Shown: piece after piece, positions 1-8,304 of the stretch | Numbering within the stretch: the first letter of the stretch is position 1 | How the letters are laid out: each line of letters begins with the position of its first letter | Assembly (NCBI RefSeq): GCF_014926405.1 | Contig: NZ_JACXXJ020000005.1 | Coordinates: forward strand, 1,927,001 to 1,991,000 | Length of the DNA stretch: 64,000 nucleotides | Origin: Agrobacterium vitis | Lineage (GTDB): Bacteria > Pseudomonadota > Alphaproteobacteria > Rhizobiales > Rhizobiaceae | Direction of reading: 5' to 3' | Notes under the pieces: model-generated | What the model saw: only the letters and a program-made list of their open reading frames with translations | What the model was told of the DNA's origin: nothing | Database searches by the model: none | Translations under genes and position numbers: made by a program

Positions 1-127
1 CCATGCCAGCCACAAACGGCAGCAGGATGGAGCTGAAGGTCAGCAAAAAGGCGATGACCACCGCCAGCGTGCCGATGCCGAAAAGAACCTGCCGCCAGAA
101 AACGGGGCCGCTGACGCGCTTGATCAT
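1..127 (-). CDS. AI-2E family transporter (PerM-like), N-terminal part only
   Basis: Only the first 42 codons are in the window; the gene runs off the left edge. The start ATG is at 127 on the minus strand. The visible protein begins MIKRVSGPVFWRQ and continues into a hydrophobic stretch typical of a first membrane helix. Divergence from purM is the arrangement known in Agrobacterium and Rhizobium for a PerM/AI-2E exporter family gene, which supports the family call more than the short sequence itself does. Function (export or exchange of small solutes) is family inference. Confidence 0.55.
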   Translation of the reverse strand, partial: MIKRVSGPVFWRQVLFGIGTLAVVIAFLLTFSSILLPFVAGM

Positions 128-397
128 GATTTATGTCCTTCCCGGCGGATTGCCTTTTGCAAACTGGATAGGGCGGGCCACAACAGGCCATCCTAGCATC
201 GTGCCGATGAACATGAGATAGGATGGTGTTTCGTCAAGGGTCAAGGTGGCGCGACCGCAATTCGCATATGCAGCCACCACAGACCTTGGAAAACGACGAA
301 AAAGCGGGAGTTTCCGGCCCTTGCGCTTGCATCGCGGCCCCACCCATGCCATGGCGGGCGAAACGTGCCAACCCTGCCAACCAGCGGAGACGAACGG

Positions 398-1471
398 ATG
401 AGCCAGTCGGGGAAAAACGGTCTGACCTATAGCGATGCAGGCGTCGATATCGATGCGGGCAATCTTCTGGTCGAAAAGATCAAGCCTGCGGTTCGCTCCA
501 CCCGCCGCCCGGGTGCCGATGGCGAGATTGGCGGCTTCGGCGGATTGTTCGACCTGAAAGCGGCAGGCTTTACCGATCCGATTTTGGTGGCGGCCAATGA
601 CGGCGTCGGCACCAAGCTGAAGATCGCTATCGACGCGGGCCTGCATGACACTGTCGGCATCGACCTCGTTGCCATGTGCGTCAACGATCTGGTGGTGCAG
701 GGTGCCGAACCCCTGCTGTTTCTTGATTATTACGCCACCGGCAAGCTCGATCCCGATCAGGGTGCGGCCATTGTTGGCGGCATTGCGGCGGGCTGCCGCG
801 AGGCAGGCTGCGCGCTGATCGGCGGCGAGACCGCTGAAATGCCCGGCATGTATTCCGGCGGCGATTACGATCTGGCCGGTTTTGCGGTCGGTGCCGCCGA
901 GCGCGGTGAGCTTCTGCCTGCGGGCGATATTGCCGAAGGCGATGTCATTCTGGGTCTTGCCTCATCCGGCGTCCATTCCAACGGCTTTTCGCTGGTGCGC
1001 AAGATCGTCGAGCTGTCCGGCCTTGGCTGGGACGCACCGGCACCGTTTGCAGAAGGTGCTACGCTTGGCGCGGCCCTGCTGACCCCGACCCGGATCTATG
1101 TGAAGCCGCTGTTGAAGGCGATCCGCGAGACCAAGGCCCTGAAGGCACTGGCCCATATTACCGGCGGTGGTTTTCCCGAGAATATTCCGCGTGTCCTGCC
1201 AAAACATCTGGCCGCCGAAATCGACCTCGCGTCGATCACGGTTCCCGCGGTGTTTTCCTGGCTGTCGAAAACCGGTGGCGTGGCGCAGAATGAAATGCTG
1301 CGCACCTTCAACTGCGGCGTCGGCATGATTGTCGTGGTCTCCGCTGAAAACGCCGACGCGGTTGCTGCTGCTCTGGAAGCCGAAGGCGAAACCGTCGCCC
1401 GTCTTGGCCGGATGATTTCCCGTGAGGAAGGCGCGCCCGGTACTGTGTATAAGGGAACGCTCGGCCTATGA
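398..1471 (+). CDS. purM: Phosphoribosylformylglycinamidine cyclo-ligase (AIR synthetase)
   Basis: Makes AIR from FGAM with ATP in cytosolic de novo purine synthesis. The 357-residue product has the normal family length. The glycine-rich [11 protein letters not shown] segment near residue 45, NDGVGTK near residue 70, and [11 protein letters not shown] near residue 140 are characteristic of the AIRS family, and [13 protein letters not shown] marks the C-terminal domain. The start [15 protein letters not shown] is preferred over an in-frame upstream codon because the upstream residues are not conserved in character. Its stop overlaps the purN start (ATGA), so the two are translationally coupled. 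Confidence 0.97.
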   Translation: MSQSGKNGLTYSDAGVDIDAGNLLVEKIKPAVRSTRRPGADGEIGGFGGLFDLKAAGFTDPILVAANDGVGTKLKIAIDAGLHDTVGIDLVAMCVNDLVVQGAEPLLFLDYYATGKLDPDQGAAIVGGIAAGCREAGCALIGGETAEMPGMYSGGDYDLAGFAVGAAERGELLPAGDIAEGDVILGLASSGVHSNGFSLVRKIVELSGLGWDAPAPFAEGATLGAALLTPTRIYVKPLLKAIRETKALKALAHITGGGFPENIPRVLPKHLAAEIDLASITVPAVFSWLSKTGGVAQNEMLRTFNCGVGMIVVVSAENADAVAAALEAEGETVARLGRMISREEGAPGTVYKGTLGL

Positions 1472-2157
1472 GTTCGGCACCCTCATCTGAGGTCGAAAGG
1501 CCATCTCACCTCAAAAAGCGTGTCGCCGTGCTGGTTTCCGGCAGCGGCTCCAATATGGTGGCGCTGGCCAAGGCCTGCGAAGAGGCGGATTACCCGGCGG
1601 AAATCGTTGCGGTATTCTCCGACAAGCCGGAGGCTGGCGGTCTGGTCAAGGCCCGCGATCTCGGCATTTTCGCTGCCGCTTTTCCCCGTAAGGACTATGC
1701 CAGCAAGGCGGACCACGAAGCAGCCATTCTGGCCGCACTGGATCAGGTACAGCCCGATCTGATCTGTCTTGCCGGTTATATGCGGTTGCTGTCGGGCGAT
1801 TTCATCCGTCGCTATCAGGGCCGTATTCTCAACATCCATCCTTCGCTTCTGCCGCTGTTTCCGGGCCTGCACACCCACCAGCGGGCGCTGGATGCTGGCA
1901 TGAAGATTGCCGGATGCACCGTACATTTCGTCACAGAAGGTATGGATGAAGGTCCAATTGTCGCGCAGGCCGCTGTACCCGTGTTGCCAACCGATACCGC
2001 TGATGCGCTGGCCGCCCGCACCCTGACGGTGGAGCATCGCATCTATCCGGTCGCCTTGCAGCTGGTGGCAGGCGGCACCGTCACCATGCTGGAAGACGGT
2101 CGCATTGAGCGCTCCGGCTTTGTCGCGGATGCTGAGGCGCGGCTGCTCAGCGCGTAA
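1468..2157 (+). CDS. purN: Phosphoribosylglycinamide formyltransferase (10-formyl-THF dependent)
   Basis: Transfers a formyl group from 10-formyltetrahydrofolate to GAR in purine synthesis. The 229 residues show [10 protein letters not shown] near the N-terminus (phosphoribosyl binding), the catalytic NIHPSLLP segment with Asn and His, and DEGPIVAQ carrying the catalytic Asp. It begins inside the purM stop codon and lacks its own spacer, consistent with a purMN operon. Its last codons overlap the 3' end of the oppositely directed tauE-like gene by 11 bp. Confidence 0.97.
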   Translation: MSSAPSSEVERPSHLKKRVAVLVSGSGSNMVALAKACEEADYPAEIVAVFSDKPEAGGLVKARDLGIFAAAFPRKDYASKADHEAAILAALDQVQPDLICLAGYMRLLSGDFIRRYQGRILNIHPSLLPLFPGLHTHQRALDAGMKIAGCTVHFVTEGMDEGPIVAQAAVPVLPTDTADALAARTLTVEHRIYPVALQLVAGGTVTMLEDGRIERSGFVADAEARLLSA

Positions 2158-2926
2158 TGATCGCGCTGGAGCTTTTGTAGATTACATAGAAGGCGACCAG
2201 AAAAATCATCGCCGCAAACATCCGGTTGAGGGTGTTTTTATGCGCGCCGAGCCGGGTTGCCGAGAGGGTGCCGACGATACCGCCCAGCAGCCCACCCAGA
2301 ATGAACTCCGCCGCCAAAGCCCAATCCACCAGCCCGGATAGCGCGTAATTCACTGCTGTTGCCAGCCCGAAGGCCGCCACCGCCAGCAGCGACGTGCCGA
2401 CCGCATTGATCATCGGCATGCCCGTGGCAAGCATCAGGCCTGGCACAATCAGGAAGCCACCGCCGATGCCGAAAAAGCCGGAAGCCGCCCCTGTTACCAG
2501 CGCGACAAATGCTGTCATCAGGCACATGCTGAGATCCACCGGTTTCGGCACGACGGCCATGGCTTTTCTGGGTCGCAGCATCAACAGGCCGACGGCCACC
2601 ATGACAATACCGAACAACAGCAGAAGCCTCGTGCCATCCATCGCCTTGCCAAGCGAGGACCCTGCCAACGCGCCAAGCACACCCAGCGCTGCAAACACCG
2701 CGCCGCAGCGCCAGCGGACATTGCCTTTCAGGGCGTGACTGGCAAAATTGATAAGGGCATTGGCCGATACCGCCAGGGCGCCGGTGCCGATCGCCACATG
2801 CGGTTGCGAGACGCCCACCACGTAAAGCAGCAGCGGGGTCGCCAGGATAGATCCGCCTCCCCCCAGTAATCCGAGGGTAAAACCCACCAGACCACCGGAA
2901 CCGATAGCTGCGAAAAGCGTGTTCAT
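2147..2926 (-). CDS. TauE/SafE family sulfite exporter, last gene of the BigR operon
   Basis: A 259-residue integral membrane protein with about eight hydrophobic segments. It contains glycine-rich GLVGFTLGLLGGGGS near the N-terminus and GAASGFFGIGGGF in the middle, the two internally repeated motifs of the TauE/SafE (DUF81) family. Family members export sulfite or sulfonate-derived anions, which fits the sulfide-oxidation operon it belongs to: the persulfide dioxygenase upstream produces sulfite. Its ATG overlaps the stop of the preceding YeeE-like gene (ATGA). The substrate is inferred from context. Confidence 0.85.
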   Translation of the reverse strand: MNTLFAAIGSGGLVGFTLGLLGGGGSILATPLLLYVVGVSQPHVAIGTGALAVSANALINFASHALKGNVRWRCGAVFAALGVLGALAGSSLGKAMDGTRLLLLFGIVMVAVGLLMLRPRKAMAVVPKPVDLSMCLMTAFVALVTGAASGFFGIGGGFLIVPGLMLATGMPMINAVGTSLLAVAAFGLATAVNYALSGLVDWALAAEFILGGLLGGIVGTLSATRLGAHKNTLNRMFAAMIFLVAFYVIYKSSSAIITR

Positions 2927-3357
2927 CGGCTGCGTCCCGCCAGGAAGCGATCATGCACGACCATACCGATCACCATGGCCGCGACGAAGATCAGGCTTTC
3001 ACCATAGCCGAGCGGCAAAGCCGCCAGCGCCGGACCGGGGCAAAAACCGCCCAGCCCCCAACCGATCCCGAATAAGGCCGAGCCTGCCACCAGCCGCAAA
3101 TCGATGCGGGTCGCGGTCGGCATGGCGAAACGATCCGCCAGCACGGGACGGGCCATACAGCGCACCAGCACCATACCGGCGAAAGCCGTGACAACCGCAC
3201 CGCCCAGCACGAAGATCAGGCTCGGGTCCCAGGCGCCGAAAATATCAAGAAAGCCCTGGACACGGGCAGGGTCCAGCATGCCGGACATAGACAGGCCGAA
3301 ACCGAAGAGAAGACCGGATAGGAGCGCGGCAGCAGCCTGTAAGGGGACGGTTTTCAT
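2923..3357 (-). CDS. YeeE/YedE family half-permease, PmpB-like
   Basis: A 144-residue membrane protein beginning MKTVPLQAAAALL. It has the family GFGLSMSGMLDP motif near residue 20 and GWGLGGFCPGPAL near residue 100, where the cysteine corresponds to the conserved thiol of YeeE/YedE (DUF395) transporters. The pair of half-length proteins here matches the PmpA/PmpB arrangement, which is thought to move sulfur species such as thiosulfate or persulfide. The start at 3357 was chosen because it overlaps the stop of the preceding gene. A longer frame extending to 3804 is an artefact that reads over the neighbouring gene. Confidence 0.85.
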   Translation of the reverse strand: MKTVPLQAAAALLSGLLFGFGLSMSGMLDPARVQGFLDIFGAWDPSLIFVLGGAVVTAFAGMVLVRCMARPVLADRFAMPTATRIDLRLVAGSALFGIGWGLGGFCPGPALAALPLGYGESLIFVAAMVIGMVVHDRFLAGRSR

Positions 3358-3764
3358 AGGCTGCCCCTCATGATTGTCACGGTGACAATGCCGGTGAAGA
3401 GAAAGGTGACGACCGCAACGAAGGAGCGCGGCGACAGTCTCGCCAGGCCCAGAACGCCATGGCCGCTGGTGCAGCCCGAGCCCATGCGCGAACCGAAACC
3501 GACCAGCAGGCCAGCAACAACCGCCAGCGGCAGGCTGGCCGTCATCGTCACCTGCGGCCAGGCCCCAAACAGGGCAAGGAACAGGATAGGACCAAGCATC
3601 AACCCAACGACAAATGCGCCATTGATAGCGGTGCTGGCCCCCTGGGCCAAACGGCCGACAATGCCGCTGATACCGGCGATGCGGCCTGTCATCACCAGAA
3701 ACAGGATGGCCGAGGCACCGATCATCACGCCGCCGACGAGCGAGGGAAGATAGGTCTGAATCAT
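3354..3764 (-). CDS. YeeE/YedE family half-permease, PmpA-like
   Basis: A 136-residue membrane protein starting MIQTYLPSLVGG. It carries GFGSRMGSGCTSGHGVLGLAR near residues 90-110, the conserved Gly/Cys motif of the YeeE/YedE family, and about four membrane helices. It probably works with the next protein as a two-piece sulfur-compound permease. Start and stop both overlap neighbouring genes by ATGA, so stoichiometric coupled translation with bigR and the PmpB-like partner is likely. The transported species is inferred, not shown. Confidence 0.85.
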   Translation of the reverse strand: MIQTYLPSLVGGVMIGASAILFLVMTGRIAGISGIVGRLAQGASTAINGAFVVGLMLGPILFLALFGAWPQVTMTASLPLAVVAGLLVGFGSRMGSGCTSGHGVLGLARLSPRSFVAVVTFLFTGIVTVTIMRGSL

Positions 3765-4105
3765 GTCTCATCCTCCGCGCAGAAAATCGTGAACAGGGCG
3801 GCAATCAGCCGCTGGGTCTTCGCCTCCGTCAGCCGGTAGAAGATTTGCTTGCCCTCACGCCGGGTCTCAACGATCCCGGCCTCGCGGAGCACGGTGAGTT
3901 GCTGCGACAGGGTCGGCTGGTGAATATCCAGCTTTTCCTCCAGTTCACCCACCGACCATTCGCCCTCGACCAGCGTGCAGACCAGCATGAGGCGTACCGG
4001 GTGGGCTAGCGTTTTCAAATGCCCGGCCACTTCATCGGCGCGTTCTTCCATCGCCTTCGGCGTCATGCCAACGCGGCGCTTGATCTCAGCAAACGGATCT
4101 ACCAT
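3761..4105 (-). CDS. bigR: ArsR/SmtB-type sulfide-responsive repressor BigR
   Basis: A 114-residue winged-helix regulator. The helix-turn-helix lies around residues 50-75 (LDIHQPTLSQQLTVLREAG) and is followed by the wing REGKQIFYRL. Two cysteines, one in MLVCTLVEGEW near residue 43 and one in TIFCAEDE near residue 109, match the redox pair that forms a disulfide or tetrasulfide in BigR/SqrR-type persulfide sensors. These cysteines, the Blh neighbour and the AT-rich palindrome upstream of the operon make BigR the preferred name over a metal-sensing ArsR. It presumably represses its own operon until sulfide or persulfide appears. Confidence 0.92.
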   Translation of the reverse strand: MVDPFAEIKRRVGMTPKAMEERADEVAGHLKTLAHPVRLMLVCTLVEGEWSVGELEEKLDIHQPTLSQQLTVLREAGIVETRREGKQIFYRLTEAKTQRLIAALFTIFCAEDET

Positions 4106-5385
4106 GCGGCCCCCTCCAGAACATCAAGCGGAATTTTCAGGTAGCGGTGGCCATTTTCTTCCGGTTCCGGCAAGCGTCCGCCAAGCACATTAACCTGCAA
4201 GGCATGCAGAATCAGCTTCGGCATCGGCAGTGTGCGGTCGCGAGCCTGACGCAGGGCGACGAACCCGGCCTCATCCGTATTGGCCAGATGCGGATTGGCG
4301 GCCTTCTGCGCTGCGACGGTGCTTTCCCAACGCGGATTGCGCCCGCCCGGCTGATAGTCATGGCCAGTGAAAATCCTGGTGTCATTAGGCAGGGCCAGAA
4401 TATCCTGCATGGACTTCCACAGCATATGCGCATCGCCGCCGGGAAAATCAGCCCTCGCCGTACCGCTATCAGGCATGAACATCGTGTCATGCACGAAGGC
4501 CGCATCGCCAATGACATAGGTGACGGAGGCCAGCGTATGCCCCGGCGAAAACATCACCTTCGCATCAATGGAGCCGAGCTTGAAGGTCTCACCATGGCTG
4601 AATAGCCGGTCCCACTGCGACCCATCGGTTTTCAGTTCCGGCCAATTGTAGATGCCCTTCCAAAGCCTCTGTACATCGGTGACATGCGCGCCGATTGCCG
4701 TCGGCGCGCCGGTCTTGCCCTTCAGATAGTCGGCAGCAGAAAAATGATCAGCATGGGGATGGGTGTCGAGAATCCAGGCGACCGTCAGCCCCTCCTCCTC
4801 GATATGGCGAAGGATGCGATCAGCATTCACGGTCGAGGTCTGGCCGGATTTCTCATCATAATCCAGCACCGGATCGATGATGGCGCAGACTTTCGTTGCG
4901 GGGTCTGAGACCACATATTGCACACTCCAGGTGCGCGGATCAAAGAAGCCCTTGACCTGCGGACGGCGCGCGGCCCGGCGGTGGAGCCAGGCGACGGCAG
5001 CGCTCAGATCCATGCCATGAGCAGAACCGAAAGATGAGACCTCGTCCACGCTCATCTCACCATTCAACACCGCGCCCAGCACATGCAGGGTCAGTGCCCG
5101 CAAGCCGCTGCGGCAATGGGCAAAGACCTTCGTGTCACCTTGGGTGACTGCCCGGAAAGCCAACACGTCAGCCTCAGTAATATCGGCCATGGTGACCGGG
5201 ATGAAATGATAGTTCAAACCTGCCTTTTCCGCTGCCTCGCCCTCGGCTTTCGTGCCGGGCGCTCCTTCTTCGGCATCAGGGCGTAAATTGATGAGCGTGG
5301 TAAACCCGTCGGCCGCGAGTGCGGCAATCTCGTCCATGGAAGGCTGGCTGGAAATGGTAAACGTATCGGAGATGTGGTTCGGCAT
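4099..5385 (-). CDS. blh: Blh: rhodanese/phosphatase-like domain fused to ETHE1-type persulfide dioxygenase
   Basis: A bifunctional 428-residue protein. Residues about 1-110 form the DUF442 rhodanese-like domain with active-site loop CRSGLR. The rest is a metallo-beta-lactamase fold: THPHADH (HxHxDH metal site) near residue 210, GHT near residue 285 and TGHDY near residue 345, as in ETHE1 sulfur dioxygenases that oxidise glutathione persulfide to sulfite. It is the first gene of the BigR operon, and the start MPNHISD sits 15 bp downstream of the operator palindrome. Its stop overlaps the bigR start. A rightward-extended start (MILYIDRRR) would read through the operator and is rejected. Confidence 0.92.
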   Translation of the reverse strand: MPNHISDTFTISSQPSMDEIAALAADGFTTLINLRPDAEEGAPGTKAEGEAAEKAGLNYHFIPVTMADITEADVLAFRAVTQGDTKVFAHCRSGLRALTLHVLGAVLNGEMSVDEVSSFGSAHGMDLSAAVAWLHRRAARRPQVKGFFDPRTWSVQYVVSDPATKVCAIIDPVLDYDEKSGQTSTVNADRILRHIEEEGLTVAWILDTHPHADHFSAADYLKGKTGAPTAIGAHVTDVQRLWKGIYNWPELKTDGSQWDRLFSHGETFKLGSIDAKVMFSPGHTLASVTYVIGDAAFVHDTMFMPDSGTARADFPGGDAHMLWKSMQDILALPNDTRIFTGHDYQPGGRNPRWESTVAAQKAANPHLANTDEAGFVALRQARDRTLPMPKLILHALQVNVLGGRLPEPEENGHRYLKIPLDVLEGAAW

Positions 5386-5399
5386 GGTGGCTCGCCTTC

Positions 5400-5434
5400 T
5401 ATCAATATACAATATCATATAATGTATATTGATA
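5400..5434. promoter_or_regulatory. BigR-type operator palindrome upstream of blh
   Basis: Two perfect 11-bp inverted arms, TATCAATATAC (5400-5410) and GTATATTGATA (5424-5434), flank a 13-bp AT-rich centre. BigR is known to bind an AT-rich inverted repeat overlapping the promoter of its operon. The position 15 bp before the blh ATG and the local AT content in a GC-rich genome support this as the operator and probably part of the core promoter. Confidence 0.85.
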
Positions 5435-5533
5435 AAAGGCGCAAGAGCCAGTATGACGCAGGCATAGCGTCCTCAGCTTCTAAAAACCATTGCTTGTTTG
5501 CCTTGGTCGGAACAGCTTTCCCGACCGCGCCCC

Positions 5534-6118
5534 TCAGGCCAGATTGAGCGCCGCCCATTGCAGCAGCATGATGGTCTTGCCATCAACGATGTCGCCCCGC
5601 TCGATCATCGAAATCGCATCAGCAAGCGGCACTTCCACCAGTTCCAGATCTTCGTGTTCGGCTTCCAGCCCGCCGCCGAGCGACAGTTTTTGCGCCTCAT
5701 CGACTTGTGAATAGAAGAAGTGGATCTTTTCCGTCACCGCTCCCGGCGACATATAGGCGGTGAACAGGAAACGTGGCGCGGCAATGTGATAGCCCGTCTC
5801 CTCCTCGACCTCGCGGGTCACGGCCTTTTCGGCGTCCTCGCCATCGGTCATGCCAGCCGGAACTTCCAGCAGAAAGGGCTTGTCGCCCATCATATAGGCG
5901 GGAATGCGAAACTGCCGCACCAGCAGCAAAGTCTTCTTCGACGGGTCATGCAGCAGGATAGCCACGGCATGGCCGCGATCGAAAACTTCCCAGCTGAGGC
6001 GCTGGGTGGTGCCATCCGGTTTTGCATAATCGAACACCATCTTGCGCAGATGGCTCCAGCCCTTCCACAGGGTCTTGTCCTCGACAATGGTAATGCTGGT
6101 CGCGTCAAACTTGCTCAT
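5534..6118 (-). CDS. Nudix hydrolase, NudK/AdpP-like nucleotide-sugar diphosphatase
   Basis: A 194-residue protein with a complete Nudix box near residues 90-112 (GMTDGED...REVEEETGY, matching Gx5Ex7REUxEExGU). The N-terminal half (WEVFDRGHAVAILLHDP, LLLVRQFRIPAY) is the form seen in the YffH/NudK and ADP-ribose pyrophosphatase group, which hydrolyse GDP-mannose or ADP-ribose type substrates. The start is set at 6118 because its ATG overlaps the stop of the upstream molybdopterin oxidoreductase (ATGA). The exact substrate cannot be read from the sequence. Confidence 0.9.
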   Translation of the reverse strand: MSKFDATSITIVEDKTLWKGWSHLRKMVFDYAKPDGTTQRLSWEVFDRGHAVAILLHDPSKKTLLLVRQFRIPAYMMGDKPFLLEVPAGMTDGEDAEKAVTREVEEETGYHIAAPRFLFTAYMSPGAVTEKIHFFYSQVDEAQKLSLGGGLEAEHEDLELVEVPLADAISMIERGDIVDGKTIMLLQWAALNLA

Positions 6119-8229
6119 GATACCCGCACCCAAACCTTGTTATCGTGAAATGCAGCACCGCCATGCGGGGCCGGAGCGTCGGCACCGGTCAACACATTGA
6201 TGCCCTCGCCGTCCAGATGTGCCTTGTTGGGCCAAAGACCTTCCGCCACCAGCACGCCGGGCTTGACCGCATCGGTAATGTTGACGTGGATACGCAAGGC
6301 GCCGCGCCGGTTGCCGATCCGCACCACATCGCCATGGCCGATGCCCAATACCACTGCATCAGCCGGATTGACCATCACCTCCGGCCTGCCCTCCTTGTCG
6401 CGCGAGGTCTTGGTCTCGGCAAAGGTCGAGTTGAGAAAATTGCGGGCGGGTGACGTGGCAAGCCGGAACGGATGCTCACTATCCGCTGTCTCGATCACAT
6501 CCATCTGATCGGGGAAAACCGGAAGCGCGGCCACCGGCCCCAGAGACCCCAGCGCTCGCGGCGGTTTGTTGGGCGTGGGCGTTCCTTCCCAATCGGGCCT
6601 GAAGCGGAATTTCCCATCGGGATGGGCAAAGCCTTTGAGATAATGCGCCTCTTCGAACGGCGGCTGGCAATCCAGCCATTTGTCCTGCTCGAAACTGGCA
6701 AAATCCGGTTTGCCGCTGGCCGACAGGATATGGTCGATATGCTCGCGCTCGCTAAGGCCGAACCCCGGAAGATCCGACACGCCGAGCCGTTTGGCCAGTT
6801 CCTCAATAACAAAGAGATTGGTGCGCACCGTTTCCGGCGGCTCGACCAGTTTAGGGCCAATCAGCATATGGCTCTGGCCACCACCACGATAGAGATCGTC
6901 ATGCTCAACGAACATCGTTGCCGGAAGGACCAGATCGGCAAGCTCTGCTGTTTCCGTCATGAAATGCTCATGCACGGCCACAAACAGATCATCCCGCAGA
7001 AAGCCCTGTTTTACCAACCGCTGTTCCGGCGCAACATTGACCGGGTTGGTGTTCTGGATCAGCATCGCCGTCACCGGACCACGATGGCGCAGCGCCTCGG
7101 CGTCGCCGGTCAGCACCCGGCCAACCTGCGACTGGTCCAGCATGCGAATGTCAGGATCGACAAACGCCGTCCCCATCAACTCGGCCTTGTTGAGCTTGAA
7201 AATATCGCTGTTGGAATGAAAAGCCCCACCGCCTTCATATTGCCAGCTGCCCAGCACGGTCGAAAGCGAAAGGGCGGCATGCATGGAAACCGCACCGTTG
7301 CGGCTGCGGGTAAAACCGTAGCCAAGGCGGAAGAATGTCTTTTTGGTCTCGCCGACCAATTTGGCGAAGCCTTCGATCTCTTCAATTGAAAGACCGGTGA
7401 TGCTGGCGGCCCATTCCGGGGTCTTGTCCTTCAGATGCGCTTCCAGCCCGGCGGGATCATCGGCATAGTCAGCCATATACTCCCAGTCGGCATAACCGTC
7501 ACGAAAGGCGATATGCATGGCGGCGCAGGCCAGCGCCGCATCGGTTCCGGGGCGTAGAATGAGGCCCATATCGGCCTGTTTCATGGTCGGATTATCGTAG
7601 ATATCGATGACGACGATTTTCGCGCCGCGATTTTTACGCGCCGCCACCGCATGGGTCATGACATTGACTTGGGTCGCCACCGCATTGGTGCCCCAGATCA
7701 CCACGCAATCGGCAACCGCCATTTCGCGTGGGTCCGGGCCGCGCAGCGTGCCGGTGCCCATCACATAGCCGGTCCAGGCGAGATTGGTGCAGATCGAGCC
7801 GAAAAAGCCGGAATATTTCTTGGCATGGCGCAGCCGCTCTATCGAATCGCGCTGCACCTGCCCCATCGTCCCGGCATAGAAATAGGGCCAGACGGCCTCG
7901 CTGCCATGCAATTGCTCGGCTTTGATGAAGGCATTGGCGATTTCATCCAGCGCCGCATCCCAGGAAATTTCCTGCCAGCTGCCCGCCCCTTTTGCGCCTT
8001 TCCGGCGCTGCGGCACAAGCAAGCGGTCGGGGTGATAGAGCCGCTCTGTATAGCGCGCCACCTTGGCGCAGATCACGCCTGCGGTATAGCTATTGTCGCG
8101 CGCGCCGCGCATCCGTCCGATCCTGCCGTCCGGGGTCAGATCAACCTCAAGCGCGCAGGTGGATGGACAGTCATGCGGACAGGCCGTATGACCAACGGAA
8201 GTTTTCAAGGCGGGGCTGATGATGTTCAT
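6115..8229 (-). CDS. Molybdopterin-dependent oxidoreductase with N-terminal [4Fe-4S] domain
   Basis: A 704-residue formate dehydrogenase/DMSO reductase superfamily protein. Residues about 12-50 carry CPHDCPSTC plus a later Cys in GVICAKVARY, the cluster ligands. The molybdopterin domain follows (WGTNAVATQVN near residue 165, GLILRPGTDAAL near 225), and the C-terminal molydopterin dinucleotide-binding domain starts near residue 590 (LATSPARNFLNST). There is no twin-arginine signal, so it should be cytoplasmic. No electron-transfer subunit is adjacent. The start MNIISPALKTSVGH is 75 bp from divergent rlmJ. The substrate is unknown; many rhizobial orphans of this type are poorly characterised. 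Confidence 0.9.
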   Translation of the reverse strand: MNIISPALKTSVGHTACPHDCPSTCALEVDLTPDGRIGRMRGARDNSYTAGVICAKVARYTERLYHPDRLLVPQRRKGAKGAGSWQEISWDAALDEIANAFIKAEQLHGSEAVWPYFYAGTMGQVQRDSIERLRHAKKYSGFFGSICTNLAWTGYVMGTGTLRGPDPREMAVADCVVIWGTNAVATQVNVMTHAVAARKNRGAKIVVIDIYDNPTMKQADMGLILRPGTDAALACAAMHIAFRDGYADWEYMADYADDPAGLEAHLKDKTPEWAASITGLSIEEIEGFAKLVGETKKTFFRLGYGFTRSRNGAVSMHAALSLSTVLGSWQYEGGGAFHSNSDIFKLNKAELMGTAFVDPDIRMLDQSQVGRVLTGDAEALRHRGPVTAMLIQNTNPVNVAPEQRLVKQGFLRDDLFVAVHEHFMTETAELADLVLPATMFVEHDDLYRGGGQSHMLIGPKLVEPPETVRTNLFVIEELAKRLGVSDLPGFGLSEREHIDHILSASGKPDFASFEQDKWLDCQPPFEEAHYLKGFAHPDGKFRFRPDWEGTPTPNKPPRALGSLGPVAALPVFPDQMDVIETADSEHPFRLATSPARNFLNSTFAETKTSRDKEGRPEVMVNPADAVVLGIGHGDVVRIGNRRGALRIHVNITDAVKPGVLVAEGLWPNKAHLDGEGINVLTGADAPAPHGGAAFHDNKVWVRVS

Positions 8230-8304
8230 GGCAAAGTTATAGGCCAAGCCTGCAAGGCTCAAAAGCCCCATTCCAAAATTTCACCGGACCCATCGGAAAA
8301 GCGC

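Noticed and set aside
131..646. 171-residue minus-strand frame across the purM start
   Set aside because: It overlaps conserved purM codons, has no recognisable domain and shows shadow-frame composition.
2923..3804. 293-residue minus-strand reading frame as one large YeeE protein
   Set aside because: Its first half is a shadow of the PmpA-like gene in another frame; the real protein starts at 3357 with overlap of the preceding stop.
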